From Undaria pinnatifida (taxonomy: Eukaryota > Sar > Phaeophyceae > Laminariales > Alariaceae), in assembly GCA_012845835.1 (NCBI GenBank), contig JABAKD010000009.1, positions 5,457,324-5,521,323 of the forward strand: a stretch of 64,000 bases of DNA. The letters are read 5' to 3'. Position numbers and translations under genes: made by a program. Shown here one piece after another: positions 33,790-45,658 of the stretch; position 1 is the stretch's first letter; the number at the start of each line of letters is the position of its first letter. The notes under the pieces were generated by a model. It had not been told where the DNA came from. It did no database searches and saw only the letters and a program-made list of their open reading frames with translations.

Positions 33790-35843
33790 TTGTTTGCCAA
33801 AAAAAAACTTGCTGGTGGTGTGGTCGGTGTGGCGTCGTTTTATTATACGTGCGCCGCCAATCAAAACACGCACCAAGTTCGCCATGCCATGGGTGGGTGA
33901 AACCGGTGCACGTAGAGGTTGTGTCATCGATCATGCCTCCACTTTTGGTAGAACCAACGGAAACACGAACGGACATCAACTTGACCTCTCTACGACGCGC
34001 TTAAAGAAACAAATGCCTGGGGTAAAAAGTTGGAATCTTCATACTTGAATAGCCAGGGAGGTGTCTTTCTCCGGGGTTAACTCGCCATTGTCCCCGTTAC
34101 TCTATGCGATACGCCTCAAATGGAAATCCCACTTGGATCCACCGTTGTTGCTGTTGTTGTTGCTGCTGCTGTTTTACAAGCGTACAGTTTTGCGAGCGGG
34201 TGCTCATGTAGGTGCGTTTCGAGGCTACTGATCAGTTTTCCGCACACGGCATATGCGTCTGTACGATTCAATCAGATACACGACCGCGACGATCGCGGAA
34301 CGCCGTTTTTTTTCAACTTTGATGGTGGCGGTTATGCTACGTTATGAAGGGTACTGCAGCAGGCCGTTTCCTCTTTTACTGCGATGTTGGGACCTGACCC
34401 GTGACACACTAACGGTGACCGTCTCGGACGACTTGAATTTCGTGTGCGTGTGACTGGCGTTCCTTTGGCCACCCAGCTAGGGAGGTCGCTAATCGCCAGG
34501 AACACCATGTGTCATATTTTAACAGTGGATCTGACATACATGGTGCGTTCATTTTATGGTACAAGTACATGCATGATGTTATTATGCTGCGACGCCTCAA
34601 CCATCAATCACCTTAAAAAAAGCGATTCCTCGTGATCCTCTACCATTTCTACTTGAAACCGCCCCCTCGACAGTGCTAAATTCCTCCACTCCCACCTCCG
34701 CAGTTTAGCGCCCACCTTTAATTTACAGCACCTATCCCATTTATCTCAAAAGCTCAAAATCAAATCTGTCTTTCGCGAGCAAGAGGCGTTACACTGCGTG
34801 TGACCACGAAGATGCGCTGTGCAGGCGCTGAGCCAAAATAACTACATGAAAATATCAAATATCGCTCCAAGCAATCCTCCGCACGCTGGAACACACTGCC
34901 CAGGGAACGGACCCGAACATGTACATCACTCAGGCCCCGTCACGAGATACGTTTGCTGAACGTAAACTCATACTAAACCGGGGAAAACAGCCTTACTTGC
35001 GCCACCTTCGACACATAGCAGCGAGGTGTAACAATCTTCTCATCCAAAGGTTCTGGCGAGGAACAGTTCTTAGTCTCAACATTCCTCTCTCCCTTTGTGC
35101 AATGCGTATATTGACTTTTCATGGAACACTCGTATGCTTTGACGCGAACTTCCATCGGGTGTGGTCGCGATATACATCACCCCCATTGGCTCGCATATAC
35201 CTGATACTGATACGCCTTATATATACACTGGATACCAGTGCACAGCAGTCGACCGTGCACCCACTACTCGTACTGTTACAACGCGCAAAATTGCAAGTAG
35301 TCCTCCACGTACGTATGATAGCGTACCCCACATCACCCCGGTCGCCGCTGCCCGCTACGAGCATGCGTCACGCCTATTTAACAAAACCCGCAGCAGTGCA
35401 GGTCACAAAAGGCAACGATTTACAAGATGGCCAGTCTCGGAACCACTCTGTCCATCACGAAACTGTAGAGCAAAGCAACGAAAGCCACACAACAAAGGAA
35501 GAAGTGTAGCTGCTGACTTGCCATGGTTGCCACGGCCACTTTGGTGCAAAGCGACTCACCAACCCCTCCGCAGGGAACAAGGGCAACCTTCCAAAAGAAA
35601 GGTCCCTGCCTTCCACACGGCAGTTTAGACGATCTTGATGCGGGGAGCGAATACGATAGGCCCGAGAATACAATAGGCCCGAGAGCCTGGGTACGTCTCT
35701 CGAGCTTTCTCTCCCGCTTCCTCTGTGTCTCTCTTTTTTCTCTCTCACCCTCTTGATATTTTCCCCTCGCCTTGTCTTCACTTATTTCTCATTGCTGGGT
35801 CACTTCGTCGCGACCCTCTCATCCCACCATGGCCAGGCCTCCT

Positions 35844-36999
35844 TCACGAACGTGGTCCGTGACGCCAAGCCCTACCCGCACCGCGCGCTTTCCGCAACCG
35901 CAGGACTCGCTTGTCCATGACAGCACTCCAAAGCGGGGGAGCGAGCGCCAGCAGAATGCAGCCAGGATAGCCCATGGGCAACTAAAATAGGAGGGAGGCG
36001 GGCACGAGGGGCGGCGGGGGGTGAAATTAAATATTCGGACCATTCCGACATAATACGTGACCACGCGCCTCTGATATAGCGAGCATGGAAACTACTTGCG
36101 TCGCAAGCTTGTATCTGCAAGCTTGTACTGTTGTGCGTGCTTTTATTTATTTAGAAATAACCATTGCTGCTGGTTTCTAAGTGATACCTACCACATCCTT
36201 GCACTGTATCAGGCGAATACTTGGCTTGTACTTTTTCCCCAACCAATCCAACTTGGCGCCAAAGTCTGATTTGTGCCCACGGGCTGGGCTTCAGGAGAAT
36301 GAGCTAACGTGCGAACAACCACAATCATCGTTGTTGTCAGCACTGGATTTCCGGGACGCTGGCCTTGGCATGTTTGAAGCAGAGTGCGCAAGCTTGATTC
36401 GCGTGGCACCGCACCATTATCCCCCAACATCGGGGTTTCTACATGTAGATGCGAGCTGCTCGAGAGTGGCGGGGTGGGCACATTCTGAACGATGTCACGC
36501 CATAACTCCGGCCTCATGCCATAATCCTGTCGGTAACACTTTTAGCGTTGGTGAAACGTCATACTCACCACCACAACAAGCAGCAGATATCGCACACAAG
36601 TGCTGACACACCGAAATCGAAAAACTTTAGTGTGCGCAGCTGACGTACTGTTCACTTAGCTTGCATGGCTGAGCATCGACCACCCAAATAGTCGAATTCA
36701 CATCTGGCGTGTTGGGAGCAATTGCAAAAATGGAGCAATTGGGGAACGAAACAGATGCCGGCTTGTTGAATCAACTTGCACTATCGTTGGTATCGCTCTC
36801 CGACAGCCGCCGTTGTTACCTGAGGGCTGCGGTTGGGCTCAGCGCGGAGGGTCTGGTACCGCCGCGTGGAATTGACGTGATGATCACCGTGCCTCTGAAG
36901 CTTGAACAGGACCATGTTGGTCAGCCGGTGAGGAGCATCCCAGCTGTGCTCAAAGCCTACAGGTTCTGCCTTGCCGTCCTGATTCCGCTGACGTTCAAG
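35844..36999 (-). CDS. AlkB-like C-terminal exons with histidine box 3 and stop
   Basis: Exon 36999-36820 encodes LERQRNQDGKAEPVGFEHSW, then HRLTNMVLFKLQRHGDHHVN and STRRYQTLRAEPNRSPQ, including the third box LQRHGDHH. Exon 35981-35844 encodes LPMGYPGCILLALAPPLWSA then VMDKRV and a short basic tail (RLRKARGAGRAWRHGPRS) before TGA. GYPG..LLAL.PPLW..VMD is the normal end of AlkB proteins, so the C-terminus is complete. Exon 37850-37739 just upstream encodes the last membrane hairpin (YWAASAVLCSMLTATFGPKS, TWLFLGQSFVGILLFES). Confidence 0.95.
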
Positions 37000-39900
37000 C
37001 TGTACAGCAGCCAAAACCCACGGCGGTATCAGGCAAACGGAGAAGGAGATTAAAATTGTCAGTGCGTGTGTCTGCCGTATTTGACGTGCCATGGGTCGCC
37101 CGTCAGGGTCTACTCCTGCTTAGCAACGTTTCAAGAAGCCGCCGCGGCACGTCGTCTCCCTCAACAGTGAGAGTTAAAACATGATTTCGCGCCCGCAGAT
37201 TATATTACAAATTTAATTTCTTCAAAACAACAATACGCTACTTATCACTCCGCAAACACCTCGAATGCGGAAAATAATTCGATATATTTTTATCTGCCCT
37301 ACCACTGTGCCGGCATTGCACAAATCTGGTAATTTCCTCTGTGCGTGTTGCTGCCCCCGCCGTCTACTCTGGTGTCACACTGATTGTAAATGCCCCGTGC
37401 TCACCCCATAGTGCTCCACATAGTTGACCTGGTGAAGAAGGAGATGCGATTCGGTAGAGGGGATATACGACGCAAACCGACGAGAAAGGCGACGGAGCGG
37501 GGGGGGGGGGGAGACCAAGTCAGCGATCCCGGTGAGATTAAACCTCATACTACGTGCTGCAATTTGATCCCCATTATAACTCCAAGCATCTTGTCCCCGA
37601 TACGTGGGTGCAGTTGCAAAGGGGTGTTAAAGATAAAAAAACGAACCCGATTGGGAAAGAAAAACGAACAGGAAATGTAGGCGCAAGCGGTATTGATAAC
37701 TAACACCTCTTAAGCTGTTCCAGCACGATTTCGCTCACCGACTCGAACAGCAGGATGCCGACGAAGCTCTGGCCCAGGAACAGCCACGTGCTCTTTGGCC
37801 CAAACGTCGCCGTTAACATACTGCATAAAACCGCCGAGGCCGCCCAGTACCTATTGGAGCATTTCCAGAGCGCACGGCGGGCACATATAACATGCAGGTA
37901 TGAACGAACTATTATCAAATAATACAAGAAACGTGAAGATTATGCCTGGAAAAACCATCGGTCGCTGCTGTAAATCGAACCACGATAAGATGAAAGACCT
38001 CAATCTTCCGATTTCCTAAAAAAAACGGAAATAATTTTTTCAACACCGACGTATATATTTTCGATCGTCGAAAAACACGCACAATAGTGCGTTGTGGTCT
38101 TAAGTTTGTTACGAAAGGGACAGGTGTAAAATAACTGCCGACAGCATATATATACGTGTATATATATGAATCGCGGTTTTGATTGAGCGATTCTCGATAT
38201 TCGATGCTCGATGTTGTTAAGGACCGAGATTAAGCGGCCAATAATCGTGATCCCTGTAAGCGAGTACCGACTCTCGAGACCACGATCTTGATAACTGACC
38301 TCATACCCAGGCACGCATTATCTTTCTTGGAACATGCACTTTATTACATTGATGTTTGTGTTCTGCCGGGACGTCGCGCGTGTATAGCAAAACTCTGTAA
38401 CCAACTGTAACCAACATCGACCATGCTCCACCCCAAACACGGAGGGTCCGAACTACCAACCTCCCCCCACTGCGGGCTCTATAGGAGCTCTTCTTGATGA
38501 TGGTGTTCCGAGGAGGTGCTTGAGACAAACCAGAAAAGGACGAGGAATCAGAGCGATACCGATGAGGGTCTCCTCACGAGATCCCAATGTCAAGAATTTC
38601 CCCCCCCCGATGACCACTAATGGGCCTGAAAACTTAACCCCTTTAGAGCCCCAAAAACCCTCCCTATACTCAGTCCAAGTAATTCATTCCCCAAGACCGG
38701 CTTTCCAAGTGGTAAAGGCGTTAAATCTGGAACCAACAATAACACTAATAGAGCAGCTTCAAAAAATGTACCACGTGTTACATGTAATTGACCTAGTTTA
38801 TTGAAAGTCTCCTGAGAGACAATATCTTTCTTACTACCTTCTTGTTACCTACTTTCTTTTCTTTTCGATAGCTGCCCATCTCACCAGAGCATTTCGTTGT
38901 GCCAGAACGGGAGGTTTCTATCCCGGCACCGGTCAACCTCCAGCCGCCACGCGCTGACGAAGGACCCTGCCACACATCGAGGCAGAAACGAGTAGAACGA
39001 CTCTCCGTACCGTGCAGTGGCGGGGTCTTCGTCGGTCGCCACCTTCGGTGATAATGACGGGTTATATTAGAGGGGGGGCGAGGGCGGGGGCATGGGGGGG
39101 GGGGGTACTCATTTGCTGCTTTTCTTTAGACATTTGACCATTGACCAAGTATCCCTTTCGAGACCCAGCACCGTTCTTACTCGCTTTTACTCTTGTAAAG
39201 ACACCTACAACACTTGGGTGCAGATAACGTTTTCCTTTGTATTATTTAACATTGTTTTGCCTGTCATATCTCTCTCGTGGTGGTGGAGATGGAGTCGAGG
39301 TTTTGACGCCTTCGTTTGTTCCCACACAAGACTCGGGTCCCGCTGGCAATACGTTACTGAGGCTGTCGCCGGGGGGGGGGGAGGGGGGCAGCACCGTCGG
39401 CAACCGCGTTTGCACACATTCCTTCCTTGGTATCATACCAGAACCGTCGAGTACTGCTGCTTAGCATATATGTACCCGGTACAGTATTCATAGTATATAG
39501 TTAGGCGTTATCATCTATCCCCAGCCGGAACTGACAAACCGCGCAACGGTGTTATATCTGATCGCCAAAAGAGCAATGATGTAAACATATGGTAGCGTCG
39601 CTGCACATTCTGAGTTGAAACGCTGGGTCTCCGCCTTCGTAGTGGCGCTCACGACAATCCTCAGGCCGGTTTACGTCACGCGGCTACACCATCTGCAGAG
39701 GGTACAAAACCAGCTGAGCTATATTCGACGAAAAGCTATGGTCACAAAATTTACCAGAGGCTTCGCACCAGGGGAGATATATACCCCACCCAATAAAATT
39801 GCGACACCAACGAACAAGCCCAAGGCCTAGACATCTTACGAGCAGCATTGTAAAACAAAAACGGTGTTGCAACAATACTGAGCAGCAATGAGTTCCAACG

Positions 39901-42900
39901 AGTCCAGACAGGCGTCAACGTTCCGGTCAAAAAGTGTTGCCCAAAGCGTATCACGCGTTACTCAAGCGACCGGAACCACGCGAAACACCGTAGCATCTCA
40001 ACAACACACATAATGAAGGCGGCACTCCTATTGATGTCCCGCGCGCGGCTGGCGTGTTGTCCACACACAACGAACACAAACAAAACACTATGGCCGGGAG
40101 CTTCACCAGTTTGTGATGGCCCCTGTTGTGCTCCACGAAGAAGTGGCCGTAGCTGATAATCACGCACACCGCCCGTCCTGTTGGCGAGGGGCGGTTACAC
40201 GGAATGTAGTCTGGTGTTGAAAATCTTGGAATTGTAATTGGTAACCGCACAGAGCCGAAGGAAGGGGGACGGAACGCTATAGCATAGGGCAGGCGATAAG
40301 AAGCAAGTGGGAATGCATCCCCCGATGTCCACCCGATCGATAATGCATACAGCCGCTAACTCTACGGTTTGCGAGATATTCCGTACACGCGAGGTTTCCA
40401 AACCACCTATGACAGCAGCAGCGGCAGCAGGAACAGGAACAGCACCGGCAGCAAAGGCAGCAGCGACAGCGACAGCTGAGCAACCGGCAACTGCTGCAAA
40501 ACCAGTACGCCACTGCAACAAAGCTGTCATAACTGCAACACAGCAACTGTCAATTCTGCTTCAGCTCACCAAGCCATTGCTCCAGTCGATTGGTCTTGTG
40601 GACCAGCTCGTGGCTAATCGTGATTCCCAGGCCCCCTGTATATACCCCGACAGACACGGTAAACCCTGGCAACGCCGATGGTAAAGTGCCAGTAAAGGAG
40701 GGAAAAAAAAACGGAGCGACAGCAATGGATCGTACACCAACGTTCACAAACTAATGATGCCGGTGAGCAAAGAGAAAATAATGTTCCAAGCTACCGTAGG
40801 CATGCCTCGCTCCATGCGTAGCAGCAGCACGTCACGGAAGCTGGCAGAGGACGATGGCACTGAGGGCAAAAGACGGTCGCAAGAGGCGTTAACGTCACGT
40901 CCTTGACCATGCTTCAGCCTAACCCTGAAAACGGGTCATGCAGTCACCTCACCAAATAGTCTTGGGGGGGGGTGGGCGTTCTGCGCGTCTCCGGGAGCGG
41001 TGGGTATAGTAACGATATATTTACAAGATAACAGAGCACTTGGATCCTCCACATGGCCAGCTGGACTGCGCTCCGACCGTACTCGTGTATTGTTTGGGAA
41101 GGGTCAACGCCTTTAGATCTCTGGCCGTTCAAAATGTATAGGCTTCGGTGGATGTGTGGCGCGTCCCACACTTGCAGCCCAATCGTACGGACAACCATGT
41201 CCCGATCTTCTACGCGTGTTTTTTCTTTCTTTCTCGGCTCTCGCAAGTGTCCGTCAAATACCCCGAGCTCCAGTATACAGCCCCCTCGCCCCCCACCCTA
41301 ACAAGTTTCTACAAGACGTTCACACTCAGTGGCACGCGCGATCCGAACATCACGCGCAGCTTGCAAAGACGAGTTTCAACGAAATCCTCAACTACACAGA
41401 TAAAGTGCGCGAGTGTGTGTTTCTTTAATAAACGACGGAGCCGTGTGTCACATACCAAAAAATTCCAGGGCTGTGAGGTCAACCGTGTTCACGGCGTAGC
41501 AGCCGTAGGCCAGGAGCGCCAGTTGCGCCGGGACAAATATCCAGGTAGCTATTCGGAAACCAATTCTGCGACGGCCGAGGGGGAAAAAAAACAGCATGCG
41601 AAGCGAGTCGTCGGGGAATGTATTGGACACGGTTCGTACACTACCCACCCTCTCATTAGAAAGACCCTCACAAGAAACATACAATAGCCTACGTACAAAT
41701 TACGGGAGCATAAGAAATATGAGACATTTTACAGCTTAGTATACTGGAGTTAGTGTTGGGACACACCCTTTTACAGATAATAAATCTAGTCTAGCACCAA
41801 TATCTCGTTTTCTTATCAGAGGGTCAATACTGCGCTGTCGCGGCCGCTGCGAAGATGCAGCGGCGCGGGCAATTGCTGTAGAATCCCACTCAAGATGGAT
41901 GCTGAGCTACAGAGTTGCTCAGCCGCTTCGGTTACCGCGGATTGATGCCGCCTGGCGGTCTCGCAGAGCCTCTTGACAAATAACGCACGTGTGCACGGCT
42001 GGGCCTACTGCACGTCGGGGGTGACCTCGCAACGCTTCTAACACCAAAGGTACGTGTGCATAGCAGGGCCTGCGAGAAGTCGGGCTCTATAAACAAATCT
42101 AGGTTAGACGGAGGGATAATCGCGGAAGCTCCAAACGATCGCGGATGGCACGCAACTAGCCGCATCGAACATGAACACTTTGTAGACCCCAGAGCGAAAC
42201 TTTTTGTTACGCAGGTATTTTTGCGTGGGTTTCACGCCTTAGTGCCACCAGCACATGATCACTGCTTGCAAACCATTGCTAGTGTTCTATCCTTCTTCGC
42301 CCCGTTTCCTGCGCCAAGCCTCCCACCATCAAACCATACCGCAGGAAATCGGATTTGATCGAGGGATACCTAAGCGGGTGAATCCTATCACGGCAGGAAA
42401 ATGTATCAAATCCACGCAGCATTGTGCTTTCGTCGCCACCTAATCTGCACAGCGCTACACGTCTACAAAGGGCAAACCTCTCCCCCTCCCCCCTCCCCTT
42501 GTCCCTCCGTGTCCCCCCTCCCCCCTATACCTTTCACGGAGAATCGCGTAGTCATGGTCTCGGTAGTTGAACGTGTCCACGCCCACGAAAAAATCAGCTG
42601 CGGGGAGGAAGAAGAACGCCCAGTAGAACCCCATCGCCGTCCAGCCGCCCCCCTTCAAAAAGACGGTGCCACGCGCGCGAAAGGTGTTAATTGCTGCAGC
42701 AGGGTAGGAGGGGGTAAGTTCTATATTTTCTACCCAGAGATGACAGCCGCCCATGGGTTTCCACGGATGGATCTTGGCGTGTGGAGGGAGGTCCACCCGA
42801 CGCCAAAAACGCCCTTCGTCGTGTCCCGTACTGTCCGTCCTGGGCATTTGGTGGAGAGGGAGGCTGACATCCCTTTGAAAAGCAGGTATTGCCCTTCTAC

Positions 42901-44028
42901 GGCAATGAGGAAGGCATCGGGGTGGCTTCTTAACATCTTACTACAGGCCCTCGCTGGACGATTGAAAGGAGGGGGCGCTGAAGACAGAGACACCGTACCC
43001 TGCGAACGGAGATAAATGCTTCCGGCACAGCTACAGGCCGGCCGTGGTGGCGGCGACCAGCAGTACTCCAAGAAAACAAATGCACTCTGGTCGCCTCGCC
43101 ATCACTCAACATGAACGGCGATGGTCAAGAATCGCTTCGAGCGCGACCACAAGTCCTTGGAAGCAAATCGTCCGCCCCCGCCACTATCGCCACCCCCACT
43201 GCCGCCGCCACTGCCGCCGCCACCGTCACCGCCACCGACACCGCTACCGCCACGGCTACCGCACAGGTTCGCCTTCACAAGTCTACCGACCGCGGTCAAT
43301 CACCTCTCGCAAGCCTTTGACGACGAAGAAAGGAACGGCCAGGTGAAGGAAGTAGGGGGCTGGGCTGTCTCCCGAGTCGGTAATGGCCGCCGTCGACAGG
43401 AAGACGACCACCACAAACCTGGTTTCGTCAGTTGGCAACGGCGGATGCCACGGCGAATTTCGAGTTGTAGTCATGAGCAGCTAGGTCCGTGGAACGGGGC
43501 GGGGGCAAGCATGGCCCGAGACCAACTAAACCACGCGCGAACTGAGAAACAAACGAGAGCCTAGGGAAGCGATTTCGCCGCTTGTGAAGGCCTGCGCATT
43601 AATTAACCGCCACCCTCGCCCCGATGGTTCCCTTGCCCCCATTTGACTCGCGAGGTCGACGCACCGTCGGCACGCCGTACTTCCATGCACGCTCAGTTCC
43701 GTAACAGCCAAACGCCCGCCAATCGGCACTAATAATAAGACTTGCCGCCAAGGTATGACTCGCGGCTGCAGCCCTTTCAACAGGGCAGCAAAACATGCGT
43801 ATAAGGGCCACAATGCGATTTCTCAGCAAGTCGACGAACGCCAGAACCCAAAGGCCCAAACCTCCTCACCCCACATAGGTGAAGACGTCGTGGTCGAGCA
43901 AGAGTGCAGACCCCGCGACCAGGAAAACCACCCAAACCTTCCACAGGAGGGGACACAACCGTCTCAGCGCCGGGCTGGGCGGAGGGTAGTCTCTCAGCGC
44001 CCACCAGTCCTTGCTTCGCGACACCGTT
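35844..44028 (-). CDS. alkB-like: AlkB-type alkane / fatty-acyl hydroxylase (11 exons, start exon missing)
   Basis: An integral-membrane non-haem di-iron hydroxylase of the AlkB/XylM branch of the fatty-acid desaturase-hydroxylase superfamily. Family members insert oxygen at the terminal carbon of alkanes or alkyl chains, using electrons from rubredoxin. Exons: 44028-43870, 43418-43304, 42652-42531, 41565-41456, 40665-40570, 40177-40107, 39042-38885, 37850-37739, 37428-37405, 36999-36820, 35981-35844. All phases close, giving about 428 residues to a TGA at 35844-35846. Bacterial AlkB proteins are about 400 residues. All metal-ligand motifs are present: HELVH, EHNRGHH, NYVEHYG and LQRHGDHH. 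No C-terminal rubredoxin domain is fused. The start codon must lie in an exon right of 44028, because that exon begins mid-codon. The intron density argues for a host gene, not bacterial contamination. Confidence 0.95.
37405..37428 (-). CDS. 24-nt AlkB-like microexon encoding VNYVEHYG
   Basis: Between the exon ending LLFES (37739) and the exon starting LERQRNQDGK (36999), the family requires NYxEHYG. A perfect in-phase 24-nt exon reading VNYVEHYG lies at 37428-37405, with an acceptor (TTCTTCACCAG) and a GTGAGC donor. It carries the HYG histidine that is conserved in AlkB proteins. Both neighbours are phase 0, so skipping it would delete exactly these eight residues without a frameshift and would very probably inactivate the enzyme. 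Confidence 0.93.
38625..38735. repeat. Dispersed repeat I, copy 2
   Basis: AACCCCTTTAGAGCCCCAAA, CCCTCCCTATACTCAGTCCA and GGTAAAGGCGTTAAAT match 28828-28925. It lies in an AlkB-like intron. Confidence 0.7.
39085..39230. repeat. Dispersed repeat G in an AlkB-like intron
   Basis: After a poly-G run it reads ACTCATTTGCTGCTTTTC, GACATTTGACCATTGACCAA, CCCTTTCGAGACCCAGCACC and TTTACTCTTGTAAAG, matching the copies at 1636 and 24362. Confidence 0.7.
40107..40665 (-). CDS. AlkB-like exons with histidine boxes 1 and 2
   Basis: Exon 40665-40570 encodes FTVSVGVYTGGLGITISHEL then VHKTNRLEQWLG, holding the first metal-ligand motif HELVH. Exon 40177-40107 encodes RAVCVIISYGHFFVEHNRGHHKL with the second motif EHNRGHH. 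They join in phase 1/2 to give QWLG-RAVC. The preceding exon 41565-41456 supplies a membrane helix (IGFRIATWIFVPAQLALLAY) ending in LTALEFFG. The following exon 39042-38885 reads VATDEDPATARYGESFYSFL and then WRLEVDRCRDRNLPFWHNEM, a very typical AlkB stretch. Confidence 0.95.
42531..44028 (-). CDS. AlkB-like N-terminal membrane exons
   Basis: Exon 44028-43870 encodes TVSRSKDWWALRDYPPPSPA then a hydrophobic span (LLWKVWVVFLVAGSALLLDH). Exon 43418-43304 encodes FVVVVFLSTAAITDSGDS and PYFLHLAVPFFVVKGLRE. Exon 42652-42531 encodes GGGWTAMGFYWAFFFLPAAD and FFVGVDTFNYRDHDYAILRE. The last two match the family pattern of paired N-terminal membrane helices ending in a VG.DT-like motif before RER(Y). 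The first exon adds an extra hydrophobic segment not usual in bacterial AlkB. Its phase fits, but it is the least certain exon. An acceptor at 42694 was considered for the third exon and rejected, because only 42652 closes phase with the exon before it. Confidence 0.75.
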
Positions 44029-45170
44029 CTGGGATTCCATGAAAGAGCAAAGGCAGACGTGTCAAATGTGGCATGCCATACGATGCCTACTACGAAATTC
44101 GGCAAGTCCAGCGGCCATCAGCATGTTGCTCACGATACCAACCGCGTAGTTGTTAGTCGTGAAATCCCGCCGATTCACAACAACTCTAATACTGGTCCGT
44201 GTGGGGCGCTGCAGAACGTAACTTGATGTTGATAAATTTGGTATTCTCAACCGTCTACGAGTAGTGTGATCGTGCAGCTGCCCGGTAGGAGAATATCGCG
44301 CCAGTGGCGTATGACTCATTGTGTAACAGTTAGAACAGCAAACGTATCCTCCTCCTACGATGCTGATGCTGTTACAGTAGTTTCGTATATGTCTCTCTAT
44401 AGTGCCGGTTGAGTAGTGGCGATGCTGTGATGGTCCTTTTTCGCCGTCACTTTGTGCCTCTGAAAGTCCTGAAAACATGTACCAGGTGTGTAAATTGCTA
44501 CCTGCACTTGTGCTATGGCTACCTACGCCCTTTCGAGGCTTTTCGGAGAGGGGAATATTGGCGAAGGAAACGACGATATTACAGCATCGGCCACACCAAG
44601 TAGCCCCAGCTGTTGAGGTACAGCTGTAGGGGGTATGCCTGGAGTGCGACGTAAGGAGCTACCGGTGCACGACGCGTAGGCAGAGTACCATATGATGATA
44701 CTCATACTGCTGCAAGCTCTTCCCAGACACTTGAGAAGACCGCACATATTTCATCAAACTGGATTAAACATATTCGTCAGCTGTGAAAATCGATTTAAGG
44801 GTCGATGCTTATTATCTCTCAACCTGCGCTGCAACCCGCGAAAATACAGAAGACGTATTACACACCTCGATTGTTGTGAGGGCGTGTTTCTGGGTTCCAA
44901 GAACCAAGCAAACAACCAACATGAGGCGAGGCAGCGGCGCAGCATGGATGGTGGGGTTCCGACAGCAACCTGGAACATTGCGACATGTTCTGTCAACCCC
45001 TTCGAACTGTCTTCGATAGCGGTGTTCCATACCGCTATTTATTTGCTGTTATCATCGCTCCCCTTCCCCCAGGGACAGCAAGCGGGCGTTCTGGACTCTG
45101 GACGGTATTACAAATAAACCGGTGCCCTACTACTACCTAATAAAACATCAACTAACTAATGAGAGGTTAT

Positions 45171-45246
45171 TATATAAAAATATTGCGAGGACGTCAGCCG
45201 TGAGTTCGACGAATTTCGGGTCAATACTCATATTTGCAATGCTGCG
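45171..45246. repeat. Dispersed repeat M, copy 2
   Basis: AGGACGTCAGCCGTGAGTTC, GACGAATTTCGGGTCAATAC and CATATTTGCAATGCTGC, with about 90% identity by eye to 33712-33789. Confidence 0.75.
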
Positions 45247-45479
45247 TTGTTGGTGCTTGTAATATACTATGTGGGTGAGTTTTTTCTTACTGGGAGGGGT
45301 CCTATTCTTTCGTTCAAGAACGTATATATATATGTACTCCGTATATTTTATATCAACAGGTATGTTTTGTTTTTTATCCACTATAGTCTAATGGTTGATG
45401 TTCGGTATTTTTACTTTGGGTGGGGAATTTTGCGCTAGATCTAACATCATATCTATTTTATACTGTATGACTACTACGT

Positions 45480-45658
45480 TATTATGTCACCTATCATGTA
45501 CAACCAATTGACATACCAGGTACCAATAATTATCTGAACACTTTGATGTGCGAATAACCGCAAATCATCCACCATACATACGATAGAGCAGTACCAGGTA
45601 CCAGTAGTCTATAGTGGAAACTACTGTACTATGGTTGTACATGATAGGTGACATAATA
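45480..45658. mobile_element. MITE-like element with 27-bp perfect inverted ends
   Basis: Left end TATTATGTCACCTATCATG continuing TACAACCA. Right end is its exact reverse complement (TGGTTGTA, CATGATAGGTGACATAATA). Two internal GTACCAGGTACCA blocks lie between them. It is 179 bp, with no coding capacity. Perfect ends suggest a recent insertion or a functional stem-loop. Confidence 0.85.

Larger units (their letters stand above)
31607..35843. other. Intergenic region between the two minus-strand genes
   Basis: This 4.2-kb stretch is 5' of the coiled-coil gene start (31606) and 3' of the hydroxylase stop (35844). It holds a (CTG)n microsatellite (32243-32291), a GC-rich patch with many CGATC/CGCTCG motifs (33385-33500), a dispersed repeat at 33712-33789, and a 591-nt open frame on the plus strand (34919-35509) with no recognisable domain. 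I see no convincing gene. The promoter of the coiled-coil gene should lie just right of 31606, but no clear TATA box or other motif was identified. Confidence 0.6.

Noticed and set aside
34919-35509. 196-codon plus-strand open frame
   Set aside because: No domain, no helical or membrane pattern, and a composition like the surrounding intergenic DNA. A frame of this size is expected by chance in 64 kb.
43026-43090. Hydrophobic frame FLGVLLVAATTAG as an AlkB-like exon
   Set aside because: No donor gives the phase needed by the next exon, and the exon before and after it already join in phase and match the family without it.
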